Below are positions 30,727 to 44,399 of a stretch of 64,000 bases of DNA, piece after piece. Both the position numbers and the translations under genes were made by a program. Where the stretch lies: NCBI RefSeq assembly GCF_022414535.1, contig NZ_JADWYM010000001.1, forward strand, positions 186,001 to 250,000. Direction: 5' to 3'. How positions within the stretch are numbered: position 1 is the stretch's first letter; every line of letters starts with the position of its first letter. A model generated the notes under the pieces. It was not told where the DNA came from. It did not search any database and was given only the letters and a program-made list of their open reading frames with translations. The DNA comes from Streptomyces sp. MUM 2J (GTDB taxonomy: Bacteria > Actinomycetota > Actinomycetes > Streptomycetales > Streptomycetaceae).

Positions 30727-31926
30727 ATGACCAGCGACGACTTCTTGTACGACCACGCGGACCGGGCCGTCGGCCGCTGGAGCGCCCGGCTGCTGGCGCT
30801 GAGCCGGGCCGTCCACGCCGAGCCGGAGACGGCGTTCGCCGAGCACGGGGCCGCGGCCCGGGTGGCCGAGGTCCTGCAGGAGGCCGGGTTCGACGTCGAG
30901 CGTGGTGTCTGCGACCTGCCCACGGCGCTGACCGCGACGGCGGGCGAGGGCGATCTCACGGTGGGGATCTGCGCGGAGTACGACGCCCTTCCCGGGGTGG
31001 GGCACGCGTGCGGGCACAATCTGATCGCCGCCGCGGGCGTGGGTGCCGCAATCGGCCTGGCCGCCGTGGCCGACCGTCTCGGCCTCCGGGTGAAGCTCCT
31101 CGGTACGCCCGCCGAAGAGCACGGCGGGGGCAAGGTCCTGATGCTGGAGCGCGGGGCGTTCGACGATGTCGCGGTGGCGATGATGGTGCACCCGGGCCCC
31201 ACCGACCTGACCTTCGGTGGCGACCGCACCACCGCCGCCGCCCGCTTCGAGGTGGTCTTCCGGGGACGCACGGCACACTCGGCCAAGTCCCCGCACGAGG
31301 CGCTCAACGCGGGTGACGCGGCGGTCGTCGCCCAGGTCGCCGTCGGCCTGCTGAGGCAGCAGATCACCTCCGCCTCACGGGTCGCGGGGTTCGTCCGGGA
31401 AGCCGGGCAGCGCACCAACATGATCCCGGAGCGGGCCGTCCTGGAGTACGAGGTGCGGGCACCCGCCGCCGGGGAACTGGCCCCGCTCACCGAACGGGTC
31501 CTGGACTGCTTCCGGGGCGCCGCGATCGCCACCGGGACCACGGCCGACATCCGCCGCACCCAGCCCGACTACCTCGACCTGCGGCAGGACCCCTGGCTGC
31601 TGGGGACGTACGAGCGTCATCTGAAGGAGTTCGGCCGCGCCGCCGAGCCGGTGCCGCCGGGCAGCGTGAGCGCCTCCACCGACATGGGCAACGTCAGCCA
31701 CGTGCTGCCCTCGATCCACCCGCACATCGGCGTCCTCGGCTGCCGGGCGACCCCGCACCACGCGGAGTTCGCCGACGAGATGACCACCCCGGCCGCGGAC
31801 ACCGCGCTGCTGGACGCCGCGCGCCTGCTGGCCAGGACGGGCGTGGACCTGGCCCGTGACGCCGAGCGGCGGGACCACTACGTGCGGGCGCATCGGCGGC
31901 GCCTGCGCGGCGGCGCCGCCGGCTGA
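30727..31926 (+). CDS. M20 family metallo-amidohydrolase (399 aa)
   Basis: An M20D-type peptidase/amidohydrolase (AbgB/HipO-like) with metal-binding segments GHACGHN (near residue 100), the general base region TPAEEHGGGK (about 135-144), a HPGPTDLT loop and C-terminal TPHHAEFADE. A dimerisation domain (AAARFEVVFRGRTAHSAKSPHEALNAGDAAVVAQVAVGL) is inserted as usual. Such enzymes cleave N-acyl amino acids or small dipeptides in the cytosol. AGGGGAG precedes the ATG. The terminator upstream separates it from the RiPP operon, so membership in the cluster is uncertain. Confidence 0.88.
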   Translation: MTSDDFLYDHADRAVGRWSARLLALSRAVHAEPETAFAEHGAAARVAEVLQEAGFDVERGVCDLPTALTATAGEGDLTVGICAEYDALPGVGHACGHNLIAAAGVGAAIGLAAVADRLGLRVKLLGTPAEEHGGGKVLMLERGAFDDVAVAMMVHPGPTDLTFGGDRTTAAARFEVVFRGRTAHSAKSPHEALNAGDAAVVAQVAVGLLRQQITSASRVAGFVREAGQRTNMIPERAVLEYEVRAPAAGELAPLTERVLDCFRGAAIATGTTADIRRTQPDYLDLRQDPWLLGTYERHLKEFGRAAEPVPPGSVSASTDMGNVSHVLPSIHPHIGVLGCRATPHHAEFADEMTTPAADTALLDAARLLARTGVDLARDAERRDHYVRAHRRRLRGGAAG

Positions 31927-32161
31927 CGCCGGGACGGCCGGCCGGCGAGGAGCCGGCAGGGCGCGGTGCCCCGTCCTCGCGGACGTTCGGCGGGGTGGCG
32001 AGGCGCTTGCCGGATCGGTGGCGAGCGTCACGACACGCCTCGGACGCAAGGGCATTGCTCCAGGAAGTCGCCCGGGGCCGGGCGCACCCACCCGGGGAAC
32101 GGGCCGCCCCGCGCGGCGGAGGGTCAGCCGCTCACGCGGCCTGGGCACCCCGACCCACACG

Positions 32162-32180
32162 AAAGGTAAGGTGACCCTAA
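32162..32180 (+). promoter_or_regulatory. iron box (DmdR/IdeR operator) of the esterase gene
   Basis: AAAGGTAAGGTGACCCTAA matches 13 of 19 positions of the actinobacterial iron-box consensus TTAGGTTAGGCTAACCTAA. It lies 30 bp before the esterase start and overlaps a possible -10 (TAAGGT). Fe-loaded DmdR would repress the gene. Confidence 0.75.
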
Positions 32181-32210
32181 GTTCGCCGCCCCCCGTTGTT
32201 CGGAGGCCCC

Positions 32211-33614
32211 ATGACCCTGCCCGCGCTGCCCGCGGACCCCCTGCGACGACCGCCCCGGCTGCCCCGTCCGCACCCGGTGCCCCGGCTCTCCGGGGCCGCC
32301 GTGGACCTGCCGTCCCCGGCGGACGAGGCGGAGTTCTGGGAGCGGGTGCTCCGTGCCGGTACTCCGCTGGTCGGGCCGGACCCCGGGGGAGACCCGGACC
32401 ACGCGGCGGTCACCTTCCTGTGGCGCGGCGATCACACCACCCGGGCCGTCCAGGTCATGCCCAACAAGATCGGCGACCCGCGCTCCCCCGAGGACAACCT
32501 CATGGACCGGGTACCGGGCACGGATGTCTGGCACTGGACGGTCCGCCTGCGCCGCGACTGGCACGGCACCTACGACCTGCTCGTCGACGACACAGCCGAC
32601 ACAGCCGACGCAGACAACGCAGACAACGCCAACAACGCCAACAACGCCAACAACGCCAACAACACGGACAACGCTCACAACGCGAAGGGCGCAGCCGCGG
32701 GGCACGAGGGCGGCGGCGGCACGGCTGCCGGGCGCCCGGATCCGGGCAGTGCCCCCTACTGGCCCTGGCTGCGGGCCCGACACCGCAGCGACCCGTTCAA
32801 CCCACGCCGCCTTCCCCGCCGTTGGAGCGGCAGTCCGCTGCCGTACGCCGAACTCCCGGACGCCCCCGGCGCGTCCGCATGGGTGCCCCGCCCCGGTACC
32901 GCGGGGGGCACGCTGGGCGAGCACCGGGTGACGAGTACGGCGCTCGGTACCGGCCGCCGGGTCTGGCTGTACGAGCCCGCCCGGCGTGGACCGGGCGAAC
33001 TGCCCGTGCTGGTGCTCCTGGACGGCGACCACTGGGGGCCCCACCTCGGTGTGGCGCACCTGCTCGACAACCTGATCGCCGACGGCCTGATCCCGCCGGT
33101 CGCCGCCGTCCTGCCGGACTCGGTCGACGCGGACACCCGGTACCGGGAGCTGACCTGCCGTCCGGAGTACGTCTCCTTCCTCGCCGACGAGCTGCTGCCG
33201 TGGGCGGCGGAGCACCTGCCGCTCACCCGCGACCCCGGTCGCACCGTGATCGCCGGGCAGAGCCTGGGCGGGCTGATGGCGGCCTACGCCGGACTCACGG
33301 CCCCGCACCGGTTCGGGCACGTGCTGGCCCAGTCGGGCTCCTTCTGGTGGCCCGCGGGCCCGCACGCCGAATGGTTCGCGGACGCGCTGGCCGCCTCCGC
33401 ACGGGTGCCGGTGCGCTTCCGGTTCGCCTTCGGCGAGCAGGAGTGGGTGGCCCTGCCCGCCGCCCGGCGGCTGCGGGCCGCCCTGACCGCCGCCGGCTAC
33501 CACGACGCCGTGCACCGCGAGTTCAACGGCGGCCACGACTACCTGTGCTGGCGGGCCGAGCTGGCCGACGCGCTGGTGGCCGCGCTGTCCGGCAGCGCGC
33601 ACGCCGCGGCGTAG
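32211..33614 (+). CDS. fes: enterochelin (ferric catecholate) esterase, Fes-like (467 aa)
   Basis: A cytoplasmic alpha/beta hydrolase that opens the ferric tri-catecholate ring or chain to release iron. The N-terminal domain shows WRGDHTTRAVQVMPNKIGDP and WHWTVRLRRDWHGTYDLL; the C-terminal esterase domain has LLDGDHWG, the nucleophile elbow IAGQSLGGLMAAYAG and FNGGHDYLCWR with the catalytic His. A block of about 33 Asn/Asp/Ala-rich residues interrupts the N-terminal domain. CGGAGG precedes the ATG, and an iron box lies upstream. Its 3' end overlaps the converging PPTase gene by 76 bp. Confidence 0.9.
   Translation: MTLPALPADPLRRPPRLPRPHPVPRLSGAAVDLPSPADEAEFWERVLRAGTPLVGPDPGGDPDHAAVTFLWRGDHTTRAVQVMPNKIGDPRSPEDNLMDRVPGTDVWHWTVRLRRDWHGTYDLLVDDTADTADADNADNANNANNANNANNTDNAHNAKGAAAGHEGGGGTAAGRPDPGSAPYWPWLRARHRSDPFNPRRLPRRWSGSPLPYAELPDAPGASAWVPRPGTAGGTLGEHRVTSTALGTGRRVWLYEPARRGPGELPVLVLLDGDHWGPHLGVAHLLDNLIADGLIPPVAAVLPDSVDADTRYRELTCRPEYVSFLADELLPWAAEHLPLTRDPGRTVIAGQSLGGLMAAYAGLTAPHRFGHVLAQSGSFWWPAGPHAEWFADALAASARVPVRFRFAFGEQEWVALPAARRLRAALTAAGYHDAVHREFNGGHDYLCWRAELADALVAALSGSAHAAA
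32588..32685 (+). repeat. 9-bp tandem repeats (Asn-rich tract) in the esterase gene
   Basis: Two or three copies of a 9-mer encoding DTA are followed by about nine copies of the GCCAACAAC / GCAGACAAC type, encoding ADN and ANN triplets. All are in frame, giving a hydrophilic loop that probably protrudes from the N-terminal domain. Confidence 0.85.
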
Positions 33615-34264
33615 CCCGCGGGCACCGGTACGTCCGCGACCCACCAGCCCGCCGGCACCCGCGGCCGGGGACCGGTGCCGACGAGCAGGGTGCGCGGTCC
33701 CGCTCCCCCGAGGCCCTCGCCGGTCGCCTTCAGGCAGGCCTCCTTGCGGGTCCAGCAGCGGGCGAAGGCGACGGCGCACGCGGCGGGGTCCGAGCCCGCC
33801 AGGCGCGTCAGCTCCCGCTGCTCGACGGGGTGCAGGGCGCGTGACGCGTCCATGGCCGTACGGGGCTGCGGCAGTTGCTCGACGTCCACCCCCACCGGCC
33901 GGTCCGCCAGCACGATCAGAGCCAGCCCTCCCGAGTGGGAGAGGGAGAAGTGGAGCCGCTCGCCCGCCGCCCCCGCGACGGCGGGCCGGCCGTGCGGTCC
34001 CCGGCAGCCGGGGCAGGGCAGGCGGGTGAGCGGCACCTCCGCCGGGCGCATGTCCAGCCGCTCGCCGAGCAGTTGCCGCAGGGCGGTGTGCGCGGCGGCG
34101 AAGAGCGCCCGGTCGCCCGGCCGCCTGAGCGCCGCCGCACGACGGCGCTCCGCCGCGTCCAGGGTGGACGCGTTCCGTGGGCCGGCGGCGGGCGGGCGTA
34201 CGGCCCACACCTTTGGCCCTTCCGGCCCGGCTCCGGGCACGCTCACCCGGGACACGGCACTCAC
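33539..34264 (-). CDS. 4'-phosphopantetheinyl transferase, Sfp-type (241 aa)
   Basis: The enzyme loads phosphopantetheine from CoA onto the carrier domains of EntF and the aryl carrier protein. Signature motifs are HFSLSHSGGLALIVLADRPVGVDVEQL (Mg-binding VGVDVE) and FARCWTRKEACLKATGEGL (WxxKEA). A CxxC pair in LPCPGCRGPHGRP is common in actinobacterial members. The GTG at 34264 overlaps the MbtH stop (GTGA), making it the last gene of the siderophore operon. It is convergent with, and overlaps, the esterase gene. Confidence 0.88.
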   Translation of the reverse strand: MSAVSRVSVPGAGPEGPKVWAVRPPAAGPRNASTLDAAERRRAAALRRPGDRALFAAAHTALRQLLGERLDMRPAEVPLTRLPCPGCRGPHGRPAVAGAAGERLHFSLSHSGGLALIVLADRPVGVDVEQLPQPRTAMDASRALHPVEQRELTRLAGSDPAACAVAFARCWTRKEACLKATGEGLGGAGPRTLLVGTGPRPRVPAGWWVADVPVPAGYAAACALPDSAATSASASSARQHR

Positions 34265-34508
34265 GCCGGGGACGCCTCCGTCCCCGGCACCGACTCCGCT
34301 TCTGCCGCCGTCTCCGTCTCTTTCTCCGTCTCCGTCTCCGTCTCCGTCTCCAGCCAGTGCGCGCAGGCCTGGCGGTCGGCGGGGCCGAAGCGGGGCGTCC
34401 AGCCGGGCGGGACCTGCCGCCACTGCGGCCACAGGGACCGCGCGCCCCGATCGTTCTCCAGCACCAGGTAGGGCGTCGCCCGGTCGAAGGGGGCGAGGTC
34501 ACCGGGGT

Positions 34509-34512
<4 letters not shown>
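34261..34512 (-). CDS. MbtH-like protein with (Thr-Glu)n tail (83 aa)
   Basis: The MbtH fold is visible: YLVLENDRGARSLWPQWRQVPPGWTPRFGPADRQACAHWLE, with the conserved SLWP and VPxGW tryptophans and the Cys before HW. These proteins bind and activate NRPS adenylation domains, here EntF directly upstream (ATGA overlap). The usual C-terminal W-x-D-x-R-P helix end is replaced by a repetitive ETETETETEKETET stretch encoded by a 6-bp microsatellite at about 34310-34351. Confidence 0.85.
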
Positions 34513-38479
<3,967 letters not shown>

Positions 38480-38483
<4 letters not shown>

Positions 38484-38710
38484 GAGGCGGCCCCCAGCAG
38501 GGGCGCCCACGCCTCGATGGCGGGCCGCTCGGCGAGGTCGGCGAAGTCGGCGGCGACGCCGTGGTCGCGCCGCCAGCGTTCCAGCAGGGACATGATGCGG
38601 ACCGAGTCCAGGCCGTGGTCGACCAGGTTCTCGTCGACGGGTACGTCCGCGGGGTCCTCGCCGAGGCAGTCGGCGACATCGTGGCGGATCTGCTCGATGG
38701 TGAGTGCCAT
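38480..38710 (-). CDS. free-standing aryl carrier protein (76 aa)
   Basis: A single phosphopantetheine carrier domain. IRHDVADCLGEDPADVPVDENLVDHGLDSVRIMSLLERW includes the attachment Ser in HGLDS. It corresponds to the C-terminal ArCP half of E. coli EntB, which carries 2,3-dihydroxybenzoate from the AMP ligase to EntF. Here it is a separate gene with its own ribosome site (AGGAG), 6 bp after the isochorismatase stop, so the split is not a recent frameshift. Confidence 0.92.
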
Positions 38711-38716
38711 GGCTGC

Positions 38717-39373
38717 TCAGGTCTCCTTGGTGAGTGCGCCCTTCAGCGCGTCGGTGAGTGCGTCGGTGGTGTCGACCCGGGCGCAGCGGCCGGCCGCCCA
38801 GCGCAGCGCCATGTCGTGGTCCTCGCGGGAGAAGTCGGCGACGGCGTCGGCGGCCACGAAGGCGCGGATGTCCCGCATCCAGGCGTCCGCCGCGCTCATC
38901 AGTACGCCGATGTGCGCGTACACGCCGGTGACGATCAGTTCGTCGCGCCCCCAGGCGGCCATCCGTCCGGCGAGTTCCGTGCGGACGAAGGCGCTGTACT
39001 TCCATTTGGTGAGCAGGGTGTCCCCGGGTGCGGGGGCCACCGCGTCCGGGATCGCGAGCGCGCGCGGGTCGTCGGCGACGCCCGGTCCCCAGAAGTCGAG
39101 TTGCAGGCCGCGTTCGGCGGGGGTCTGGCCGCCGCGCTGCACCGAGTAGACGACCGGCGCACCGGCCGCGCGGGCCGCTCCGATCAGCCGGGCCGTGTTG
39201 CGGAGCATCCCGCTCAGGGGCTGCTCGCCGGTGGGGAAGGCGTCCAGGAAGTGCTGCTGCAGGTCGTGCACGAGCAGCACCGCGCGGGACGGGTCCGGGA
39301 CCCATGTGACCCGGTTCTCCGGCAACTCGCCGGCGGTGGGCGGCGGATAGCCGCAGATGGCGGGAAGTGCCAT
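38717..39373 (-). CDS. entB: isochorismatase (218 aa)
   Basis: Hydrolyses isochorismate to 2,3-dihydro-2,3-dihydroxybenzoate and pyruvate. It has the family start ALPAICGYPPPTAGELPENRVTWVPDPSRAVLLVHDLQQHFLDAF (catalytic Asp in VHDLQ), LLTKWKYSAFVRTEL (Lys), and TGVYAHIGVLMSAADAWMRDI, where canonical hydrolases of the wider family have Cys but EntB-like members have Gly-Val-Tyr-Ala-His. Length equals the isochorismatase half of EntB without the carrier domain. It sits between the DHB-AMP ligase and ArCP genes. Confidence 0.93.
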   Translation of the reverse strand: MALPAICGYPPPTAGELPENRVTWVPDPSRAVLLVHDLQQHFLDAFPTGEQPLSGMLRNTARLIGAARAAGAPVVYSVQRGGQTPAERGLQLDFWGPGVADDPRALAIPDAVAPAPGDTLLTKWKYSAFVRTELAGRMAAWGRDELIVTGVYAHIGVLMSAADAWMRDIRAFVAADAVADFSREDHDMALRWAAGRCARVDTTDALTDALKGALTKET

Positions 39374-39388
39374 GGTGGTGGGGGCCTT

Positions 39389-41074
39389 TCAGTGCTGCTC
39401 GGTGGGGTGTGCGGCGGCCGTCTCGGTGGCGGCCGACCGCAGCCCGTTCTTGCTGACCTTGCCGACACCGGTGTGGGGGAACGCGTCGACGAAGCGGACC
39501 TGGTCGGGCACCTTGTAGGCGGCCAGGCCCTGTTCGCGGACGAAGCGTTTGATCGTCACCGGCTTCAGCGGCCCCGCGTCGGGGCGTGGGATCACGTAGG
39601 CGAGGGTGCGTTCGCCCAGGTAGGCGTCGGGGACCGCGACCACGCAGACGTCGTGCACCCAGGGGTGGCGCAGGACGGCGTTCTCCACCTCCTCCGGGGC
39701 GATCTTCTCCCCGCCGCGGTTGATCTGGTCCTTCGCCCGGCCCTCGACCACCAGGTGCCCGGTCGGGGTGCGGCGCACGATGTCCCCGGTGCGGTAGAAG
39801 CCGTCCTCGGTGAACGAGCGGGCGTTGTGCTCGGGGGCCCGCCAGTAGCCGCGGATGGTGTACGGGCCCCGGGTCAGCAGGTGCCCGAACGCGCCCTCGG
39901 GGACGTCCTCGTCGCGGTCGTCGGCGATGCGTATCTCGTCGTCGGGGGAGATCGGCAGGCCCTGGGTGGTGACCACCGTCTCGTACGGGTCGTCCAGGCG
40001 CGTGTAGTTGACCAGCCCCTCGGCCATGCCGAAGACCTGCATCAGCCGGCAGCCCAGGGCGGGCTGGAGGCGCCGTGCCGCCGCCTCGCTGTACTTGGCG
40101 CCTCCCACCAGGACCAGCCGCAGACTGGACAGGTCCCGGTCCGCCCCGGCGGCGGTGTCGGTCCACACCAGGGCGAGCGGCGGCACCAGGCCGGTCATGG
40201 TGATCCGCTCCCGTTCGATCAGGGGGAAGGCGGTTGCCGGATCGGGCGACGGGCACATCACCACGGTGCCGCCCGCGTACAGCGTGCCCAGCCAGCCCGG
40301 GGAGCTGGCGGGGAAGTTGTGCGCGGCGGGCAGCACCACCAGGAACCGGGTGTCCGCGTCGACGCCGCAGATCCCGTTGGAGCCGCGCAGGGAGTAGAGG
40401 TAGTCGTCATGGGTGCGCGGGATCAGCTTGGGCACGCCCGTGGTGCCCCCGGACAGCTGGAGGAAGGCGAGTTCGTGCGGTTCGGGCCGCCGCGGCTCCG
40501 CGCCGGCGGCGGGCGGGTCGCACGGCACGTCGGTGAGGGGTGTGTGCTCGCCCGGGTCCCCGACCACGAACACGTGCCGCAGTGTCGGCGTCGTCCTGCG
40601 CACCTGGGCGGCGAGTTCGCGGTGGTCGAAGCCGGCGTGCCGGTCCGGGATCACGTAGGCGGCGGCCTCGGTGAAGGAGCAGAAGTAGGCGATCTCGGAC
40701 TGCCGGTGCGCGGGGAGCGCGTACACGGGCAGCGCGCCGATCCGGAACAGCGCGAACGCCACCTCGACCAGTTCGCCGATGTTCGGCAGTTGCAGGACGA
40801 CGCGGTCGCCCCTGGTGATGCCGCGGGCCCGGAAGCCCGCTGCCAGCCGGTCGACGCGCTCGTCGAGCTGCCGGTAGGTCCAGGTGCGCCGGTCGGGCGC
40901 CGGATCGATCAGGGCGATCCGGTGCGGGTGTTCCGTGGCCCGCTCGCGCAGGAACCCGCCGAACGTCTCGCCGCTCCAGTACCCGGCCGCGCGGTAGCGC
41001 TCGGCGAACTCGGCCGGCCAGGTGGGGGCGTCCGTACCGGGGGTGGTGGCGGAGGACGGGCTGTCCGTGGTCAC
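39389..41074 (-). CDS. entE: 2,3-dihydroxybenzoate-AMP ligase (561 aa)
   Basis: A stand-alone ANL-family adenylation enzyme that activates DHB with ATP and loads it on the aryl carrier protein. Motifs: [36 protein letters not shown] (the DHB-pocket 'HNF' typical of EntE/DhbE), [28 protein letters not shown] and the C-terminal catalytic Lys region [11 protein letters not shown]. The GTG start overlaps the stop of the isochorismate synthase gene (GTGA). Confidence 0.95.
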   Translation of the reverse strand: MTTDSPSSATTPGTDAPTWPAEFAERYRAAGYWSGETFGGFLRERATEHPHRIALIDPAPDRRTWTYRQLDERVDRLAAGFRARGITRGDRVVLQLPNIGELVEVAFALFRIGALPVYALPAHRQSEIAYFCSFTEAAAYVIPDRHAGFDHRELAAQVRRTTPTLRHVFVVGDPGEHTPLTDVPCDPPAAGAEPRRPEPHELAFLQLSGGTTGVPKLIPRTHDDYLYSLRGSNGICGVDADTRFLVVLPAAHNFPASSPGWLGTLYAGGTVVMCPSPDPATAFPLIERERITMTGLVPPLALVWTDTAAGADRDLSSLRLVLVGGAKYSEAAARRLQPALGCRLMQVFGMAEGLVNYTRLDDPYETVVTTQGLPISPDDEIRIADDRDEDVPEGAFGHLLTRGPYTIRGYWRAPEHNARSFTEDGFYRTGDIVRRTPTGHLVVEGRAKDQINRGGEKIAPEEVENAVLRHPWVHDVCVVAVPDAYLGERTLAYVIPRPDAGPLKPVTIKRFVREQGLAAYKVPDQVRFVDAFPHTGVGKVSKNGLRSAATETAAAHPTEQH

Positions 41075-42288
41075 AGTGCGGCTCCCACGGCGTCGAGGAA
41101 GGTGCGGAACTTGGCGGCGGTCTCGTCGGTCTCCGCCTGCGGCGAGGAGGCGGCCACGACCCCGGCGCCGGCGAACAGGCGCAGCCGGTTGCCCTCGGCC
41201 TCGGCGCAGCGGATGGTCACGACCCACTCGCCGTCGCCGCACGCGTCCTGCCAGCCGACCATCCCGGTGTAGGCGCCGCGGTCGAAGGGCTCGGAGGCGG
41301 CGATGACCTCCCGCGCCACATCGGTCGGGGTGCCGCACACCGCGGGGGTCGGGTGCAGTGCGGACGCCAGGTCGAGGGCGGTGGTGGCCGGGTCGGCGAG
41401 TTCACCGGTGACGGTGGTCGACAGGTGCCACATGGCGGCCGTGCGGACCAGGGTCGGCCGCCCGGGGACCTCCAGGCGGGTGCAGTACGGCTCCAGCGCC
41501 CGCCGTACGGCGTCCACCACCACGGCGTGCTCGTGCAGGTCCTTCTCCGACTGCAGCAGCGCGGCGGCGCGCCGGACGTCGTCGGCGAGGTCGGCGCTGC
41601 GGGGCGCGGAACCGGCCAGCGGGTTGGCGGTGAGCAGCCCCCCGGTACGCGCCACCAGCAGCTCCGGGCTGGCGCCGACCAGGGTGCGGCCGGGGCCGGC
41701 GGGGACCGCGAAGGTGTATCCGGCGGGGTCGCGCCGGGCCAGGCGGCGCAGCATCGCCGCCAGGTCGGGTGCCGTGGCGGAGGTCAGTTCCAGGGTGCGG
41801 GCGAGGACGACCTTGTCGAACTCCCCGGCCCGCATGCGCTCCACCGCGGCGGCGACCGCCTGACGGTACACGGCGGCCGACGGCACCTCGCGCACCTGCC
41901 AGGGGTGCGGGGCGCCCTCGCCGGCGGGGAGAACGGCCGACGGGTCCTCACGCAGGGCCGGAGCCCGGCGCAGGCTTCTCGGTACGGCGAGTGCGGCGGG
42001 GGCGTCCCTGTCGAACGGGACCGCGCCCATGACCAGCGGGACAGGGGCTCCGGCGCCGTCGGTGCGGCGACGGTGTGCGGTCTGCTCGGCGAGCACGGCC
42101 CGCACCCGTTCCCCCAGCGGTCCCGTGCCGTGGGGGACCTCGGCGGCCGTGCCGGTGCCGAGCAGGGTGCGGTGGGGGGTGGCGAGGAACCGGTGCCCGC
42201 CCGGCCGGTAGGCGCGCAGCAGCGCGCCGGCGGCACCGGGCAGGACGGCAGGGGCCGGCGGGGGCGGTTCGTGCACAGAGGTGGTCAT
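41071..42288 (-). CDS. entC: isochorismate synthase (405 aa)
   Basis: A chorismate-utilising enzyme converting chorismate to isochorismate, the first committed step of DHB. The C-terminal chorismate-binding domain includes [88 protein letters not shown] and the [14 protein letters not shown] motif. GGAGAA precedes the ATG. An 83-bp gap separates it from the dehydrogenase gene. Confidence 0.95.
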   Translation of the reverse strand: MTTSVHEPPPPAPAVLPGAAGALLRAYRPGGHRFLATPHRTLLGTGTAAEVPHGTGPLGERVRAVLAEQTAHRRRTDGAGAPVPLVMGAVPFDRDAPAALAVPRSLRRAPALREDPSAVLPAGEGAPHPWQVREVPSAAVYRQAVAAAVERMRAGEFDKVVLARTLELTSATAPDLAAMLRRLARRDPAGYTFAVPAGPGRTLVGASPELLVARTGGLLTANPLAGSAPRSADLADDVRRAAALLQSEKDLHEHAVVVDAVRRALEPYCTRLEVPGRPTLVRTAAMWHLSTTVTGELADPATTALDLASALHPTPAVCGTPTDVAREVIAASEPFDRGAYTGMVGWQDACGDGEWVVTIRCAEAEGNRLRLFAGAGVVAASSPQAETDETAAKFRTFLDAVGAAL

Positions 42289-42371
42289 GAGGTTCTCCGG
42301 GTCCGTCCGGCGCGGGGCGTGGGGCGACGGAAGTCGGGGGCGGGGGGTGCGAAGCGGGGCGGGTGCGGGGG

Positions 42372-43232
42372 TCAGGCCCGCAGGGTGGCGCCGCCGTCGA
42401 CGTAGAGGTCGTGCATGGTGATGTGGCGGGCCCGGTCCGAGGCGAGGAAGACCACGGCGTCGGCGATGTCCGCCGGGTCGGCGATCCGGCCGAGCGGAAT
42501 GCCGGTGCGGTGGGCGGCGAGGTCGCCCTCGATCACCCGGCGCGCCGCCGCTTCCTCGTCGTCGCCGGTCCACAGCGCCCGCTGCATGTCGGTGAGGGTC
42601 GAGCCGGGCGAGACGGTGTTGCACCGCACGCCGTGCGCGGCCACTTCCAGGCCGAGGCACTTGGTGAACATCACGGCCGCCGCCTTGGACGCCGCGTAGG
42701 CGGACAGTCCGGCGCGCGGGATGCCCGCCGCGTTGGACGCGACGGTGACGATGCTGCCGCCGCCGCGGGCGGCCATCCGCCGCGCGGCGGCCCGTGAGAC
42801 GTGGAAGACGCCGGTGGTGTTGACGGCGAAGGTGTCGGCCCACACGTCGTCGGTCGTGCCGGTGACCGGGGCGGAGTGCAGGACGCCGGCGACGTTGACG
42901 GCGATGTCGAGCGGGCCCAGGGTGTCCTCGGCCTCGGCCACGGCGGCCTCGACGGCCGCCGGGTCCCGTACGTCGAGGGCGCGGGCGACGACCCGTTCCC
43001 GGGGTCCGCCCGGTCCGCCGTCGTCGGGCCCGCGGCGCTCGCCGTCGCGGTGCCGCCGCGGGTCCCCGGGGTCCTCCCCGGCGAGGCGGCGGACGCCGTC
43101 GGCGTGGAGGTCGGTGGCCAGGACCCGGGCGCCGCGGTCGGCCAGCGCCCGCACGACGGCCTCCCCGATGCCCCTGCCGGCCCCGGTCACCAGGGCGTTC
43201 CGGCCGGTGAACTCCGTTGGTGAGAGGGTCAC
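42372..43232 (-). CDS. entA: 2,3-dihydro-2,3-dihydroxybenzoate dehydrogenase with insertion (286 aa)
   Basis: A short-chain dehydrogenase that oxidises dihydro-DHB to DHB with NAD. Features: the [15 protein letters not shown]ossmann motif, [11 protein letters not shown], the catalytic Ser in [11 protein letters not shown], the YAASK active-site pair, and the EntA-typical [13 protein letters not shown]. Compared with EntA (about 250 aa), residues 52-79 form an extra Arg/Asp/Gly-rich loop after the second beta strand. The GTG start overlaps the lipoprotein gene stop. Confidence 0.92.
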   Translation of the reverse strand: MTLSPTEFTGRNALVTGAGRGIGEAVVRALADRGARVLATDLHADGVRRLAGEDPGDPRRHRDGERRGPDDGGPGGPRERVVARALDVRDPAAVEAAVAEAEDTLGPLDIAVNVAGVLHSAPVTGTTDDVWADTFAVNTTGVFHVSRAAARRMAARGGGSIVTVASNAAGIPRAGLSAYAASKAAAVMFTKCLGLEVAAHGVRCNTVSPGSTLTDMQRALWTGDDEEAAARRVIEGDLAAHRTGIPLGRIADPADIADAVVFLASDRARHITMHDLYVDGGATLRA

Positions 43233-44227
43233 TTGACCATCGCCTCGCGGATGTCGCCGAGCACCTTCAGGGCGGCCTGGGCGCCCCCGAGGCTGGTCCA
43301 CATCGAACCGTCGATCTGCACGGCCTGACCGGACCTGACGGCCTTCAGCTGCCGGTACGCGGGCTTCTCGGCCAGCTGGTCGAGCAGCCCGGCGTCCTTG
43401 CCGCCGGAGGCGAGGGTGCCGATGAACAGCCAGTCGCCGTCGATCTCGGAGAGGTTCTCGTCGCTGATCGGGGTGGAGTGGCCCTCGCCCTTGTCGTTCT
43501 GGATGCCCGGCCGCTTGAAGCCGAGGTCCTTCAGGACGTCGGAGATGAACACGCCCTGCTGCATCACCGCGGTGCCCTTGGCCGAGTACCGGGCCACGGA
43601 CACCGACGCGCCGGCCCGGCTGCCGAGATCCTTCTTCAGGGCCGCGGTCTTCCCGTCGTAGTCGGCGAGGAAGGCCTTGGCCTCGTTGGTCCTGCCCAGC
43701 GCCTTGCCGGTGAGCTGGAGGGAGGTCTTCCAGTTCTTGCTGCCGTCGAGGGTGACGACGGTCGGCGCGATCCGGCGCAACTGCTGGAGGACCTGCTCGT
43801 CGGCCGTCTGCCCGGCCAGGATGACGTCCGGCCTGGCGCGGACCACCTTCTCGATGTCCGGGCCGGTGACCGCGCCCACCACCGGTATACCGGCCGCCTG
43901 TTCGGCGAGGTAGGCGGGTGCGCCCTGCTGGCCGCGGCCCGCGGTCAGGCCGACCGGCTTCACCCCGAGGGCGAGTGCCGAGTCGAGGTCCATCTCGCTC
44001 AGCGTGAGCACCCGCCGGGGGTGCTCCGGCACCTTCACCGCCGTGCCGGTGGCATCGGTGACCGTCACCGTGCCCGTCGCCGTGCCCGTCGCCGCGGGCT
44101 CACCGCTCCCTGACGCGCCGCCCGAGGAGCCGCAGGCGGTCAGGGACAGCGCGGCGGCGGTCAGCGTCACAGCCGCCAGAGCGGGGCGGGTGAAGCGGTT
44201 CGGGCGAGATGGGTGGTTCATCACCAT
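43229..44227 (-). CDS. fepB: ferric-siderophore-binding lipoprotein, FepB-like (332 aa)
   Basis: A lipoprotein signal peptide ([22 protein letters not shown], lipobox Cys at residue 32) precedes a class III periplasmic-binding fold ([22 protein letters not shown] ... [13 protein letters not shown] ... [10 protein letters not shown]). It should capture the ferric catecholate on the outer face of the membrane and hand it to the FepDG permease. The ATG at 44227 has GGAAAAGG upstream. It is the first gene of the biosynthetic operon, downstream of the bidirectional iron box. Confidence 0.92.
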   Translation of the reverse strand: MVMNHPSRPNRFTRPALAAVTLTAAALSLTACGSSGGASGSGEPAATGTATGTVTVTDATGTAVKVPEHPRRVLTLSEMDLDSALALGVKPVGLTAGRGQQGAPAYLAEQAAGIPVVGAVTGPDIEKVVRARPDVILAGQTADEQVLQQLRRIAPTVVTLDGSKNWKTSLQLTGKALGRTNEAKAFLADYDGKTAALKKDLGSRAGASVSVARYSAKGTAVMQQGVFISDVLKDLGFKRPGIQNDKGEGHSTPISDENLSEIDGDWLFIGTLASGGKDAGLLDQLAEKPAYRQLKAVRSGQAVQIDGSMWTSLGGAQAALKVLGDIREAMVK

Positions 44228-44380
44228 GGCGTGCCTTTTCCTGTTTCTCTGCATGGGTCCGGTGGTCGGGCAGCGCGCTTCTTCGTTGCGGCAGCACCTC
44301 TGCGATCCACGACCACAGGGACCTTGACGGCCTTTCGGCAGGCGTGCGCCACCAGGGCGCCCCACCGAGGGAAGCAAAAC

Positions 44381-44399
44381 TTAGGTTAGGCTAACCGTA
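44381..44399. promoter_or_regulatory. iron box controlling the divergent siderophore operons
   Basis: TTAGGTTAGGCTAACCGTA matches the DmdR/IdeR consensus at nearly every position. It overlaps a -10-like TAGGCT that lies 6 nt before the ATG of the FepD-like gene, implying a leaderless, iron-repressed plus-strand transcript, and it is placed to control the minus-strand operon as well. Confidence 0.92.

Noticed and set aside
30727..31926. M20 amidohydrolase as a certain member of the RiPP operon
   Set aside because: A strong terminator and about 200 bp separate it from the M16 genes, so membership is left open.
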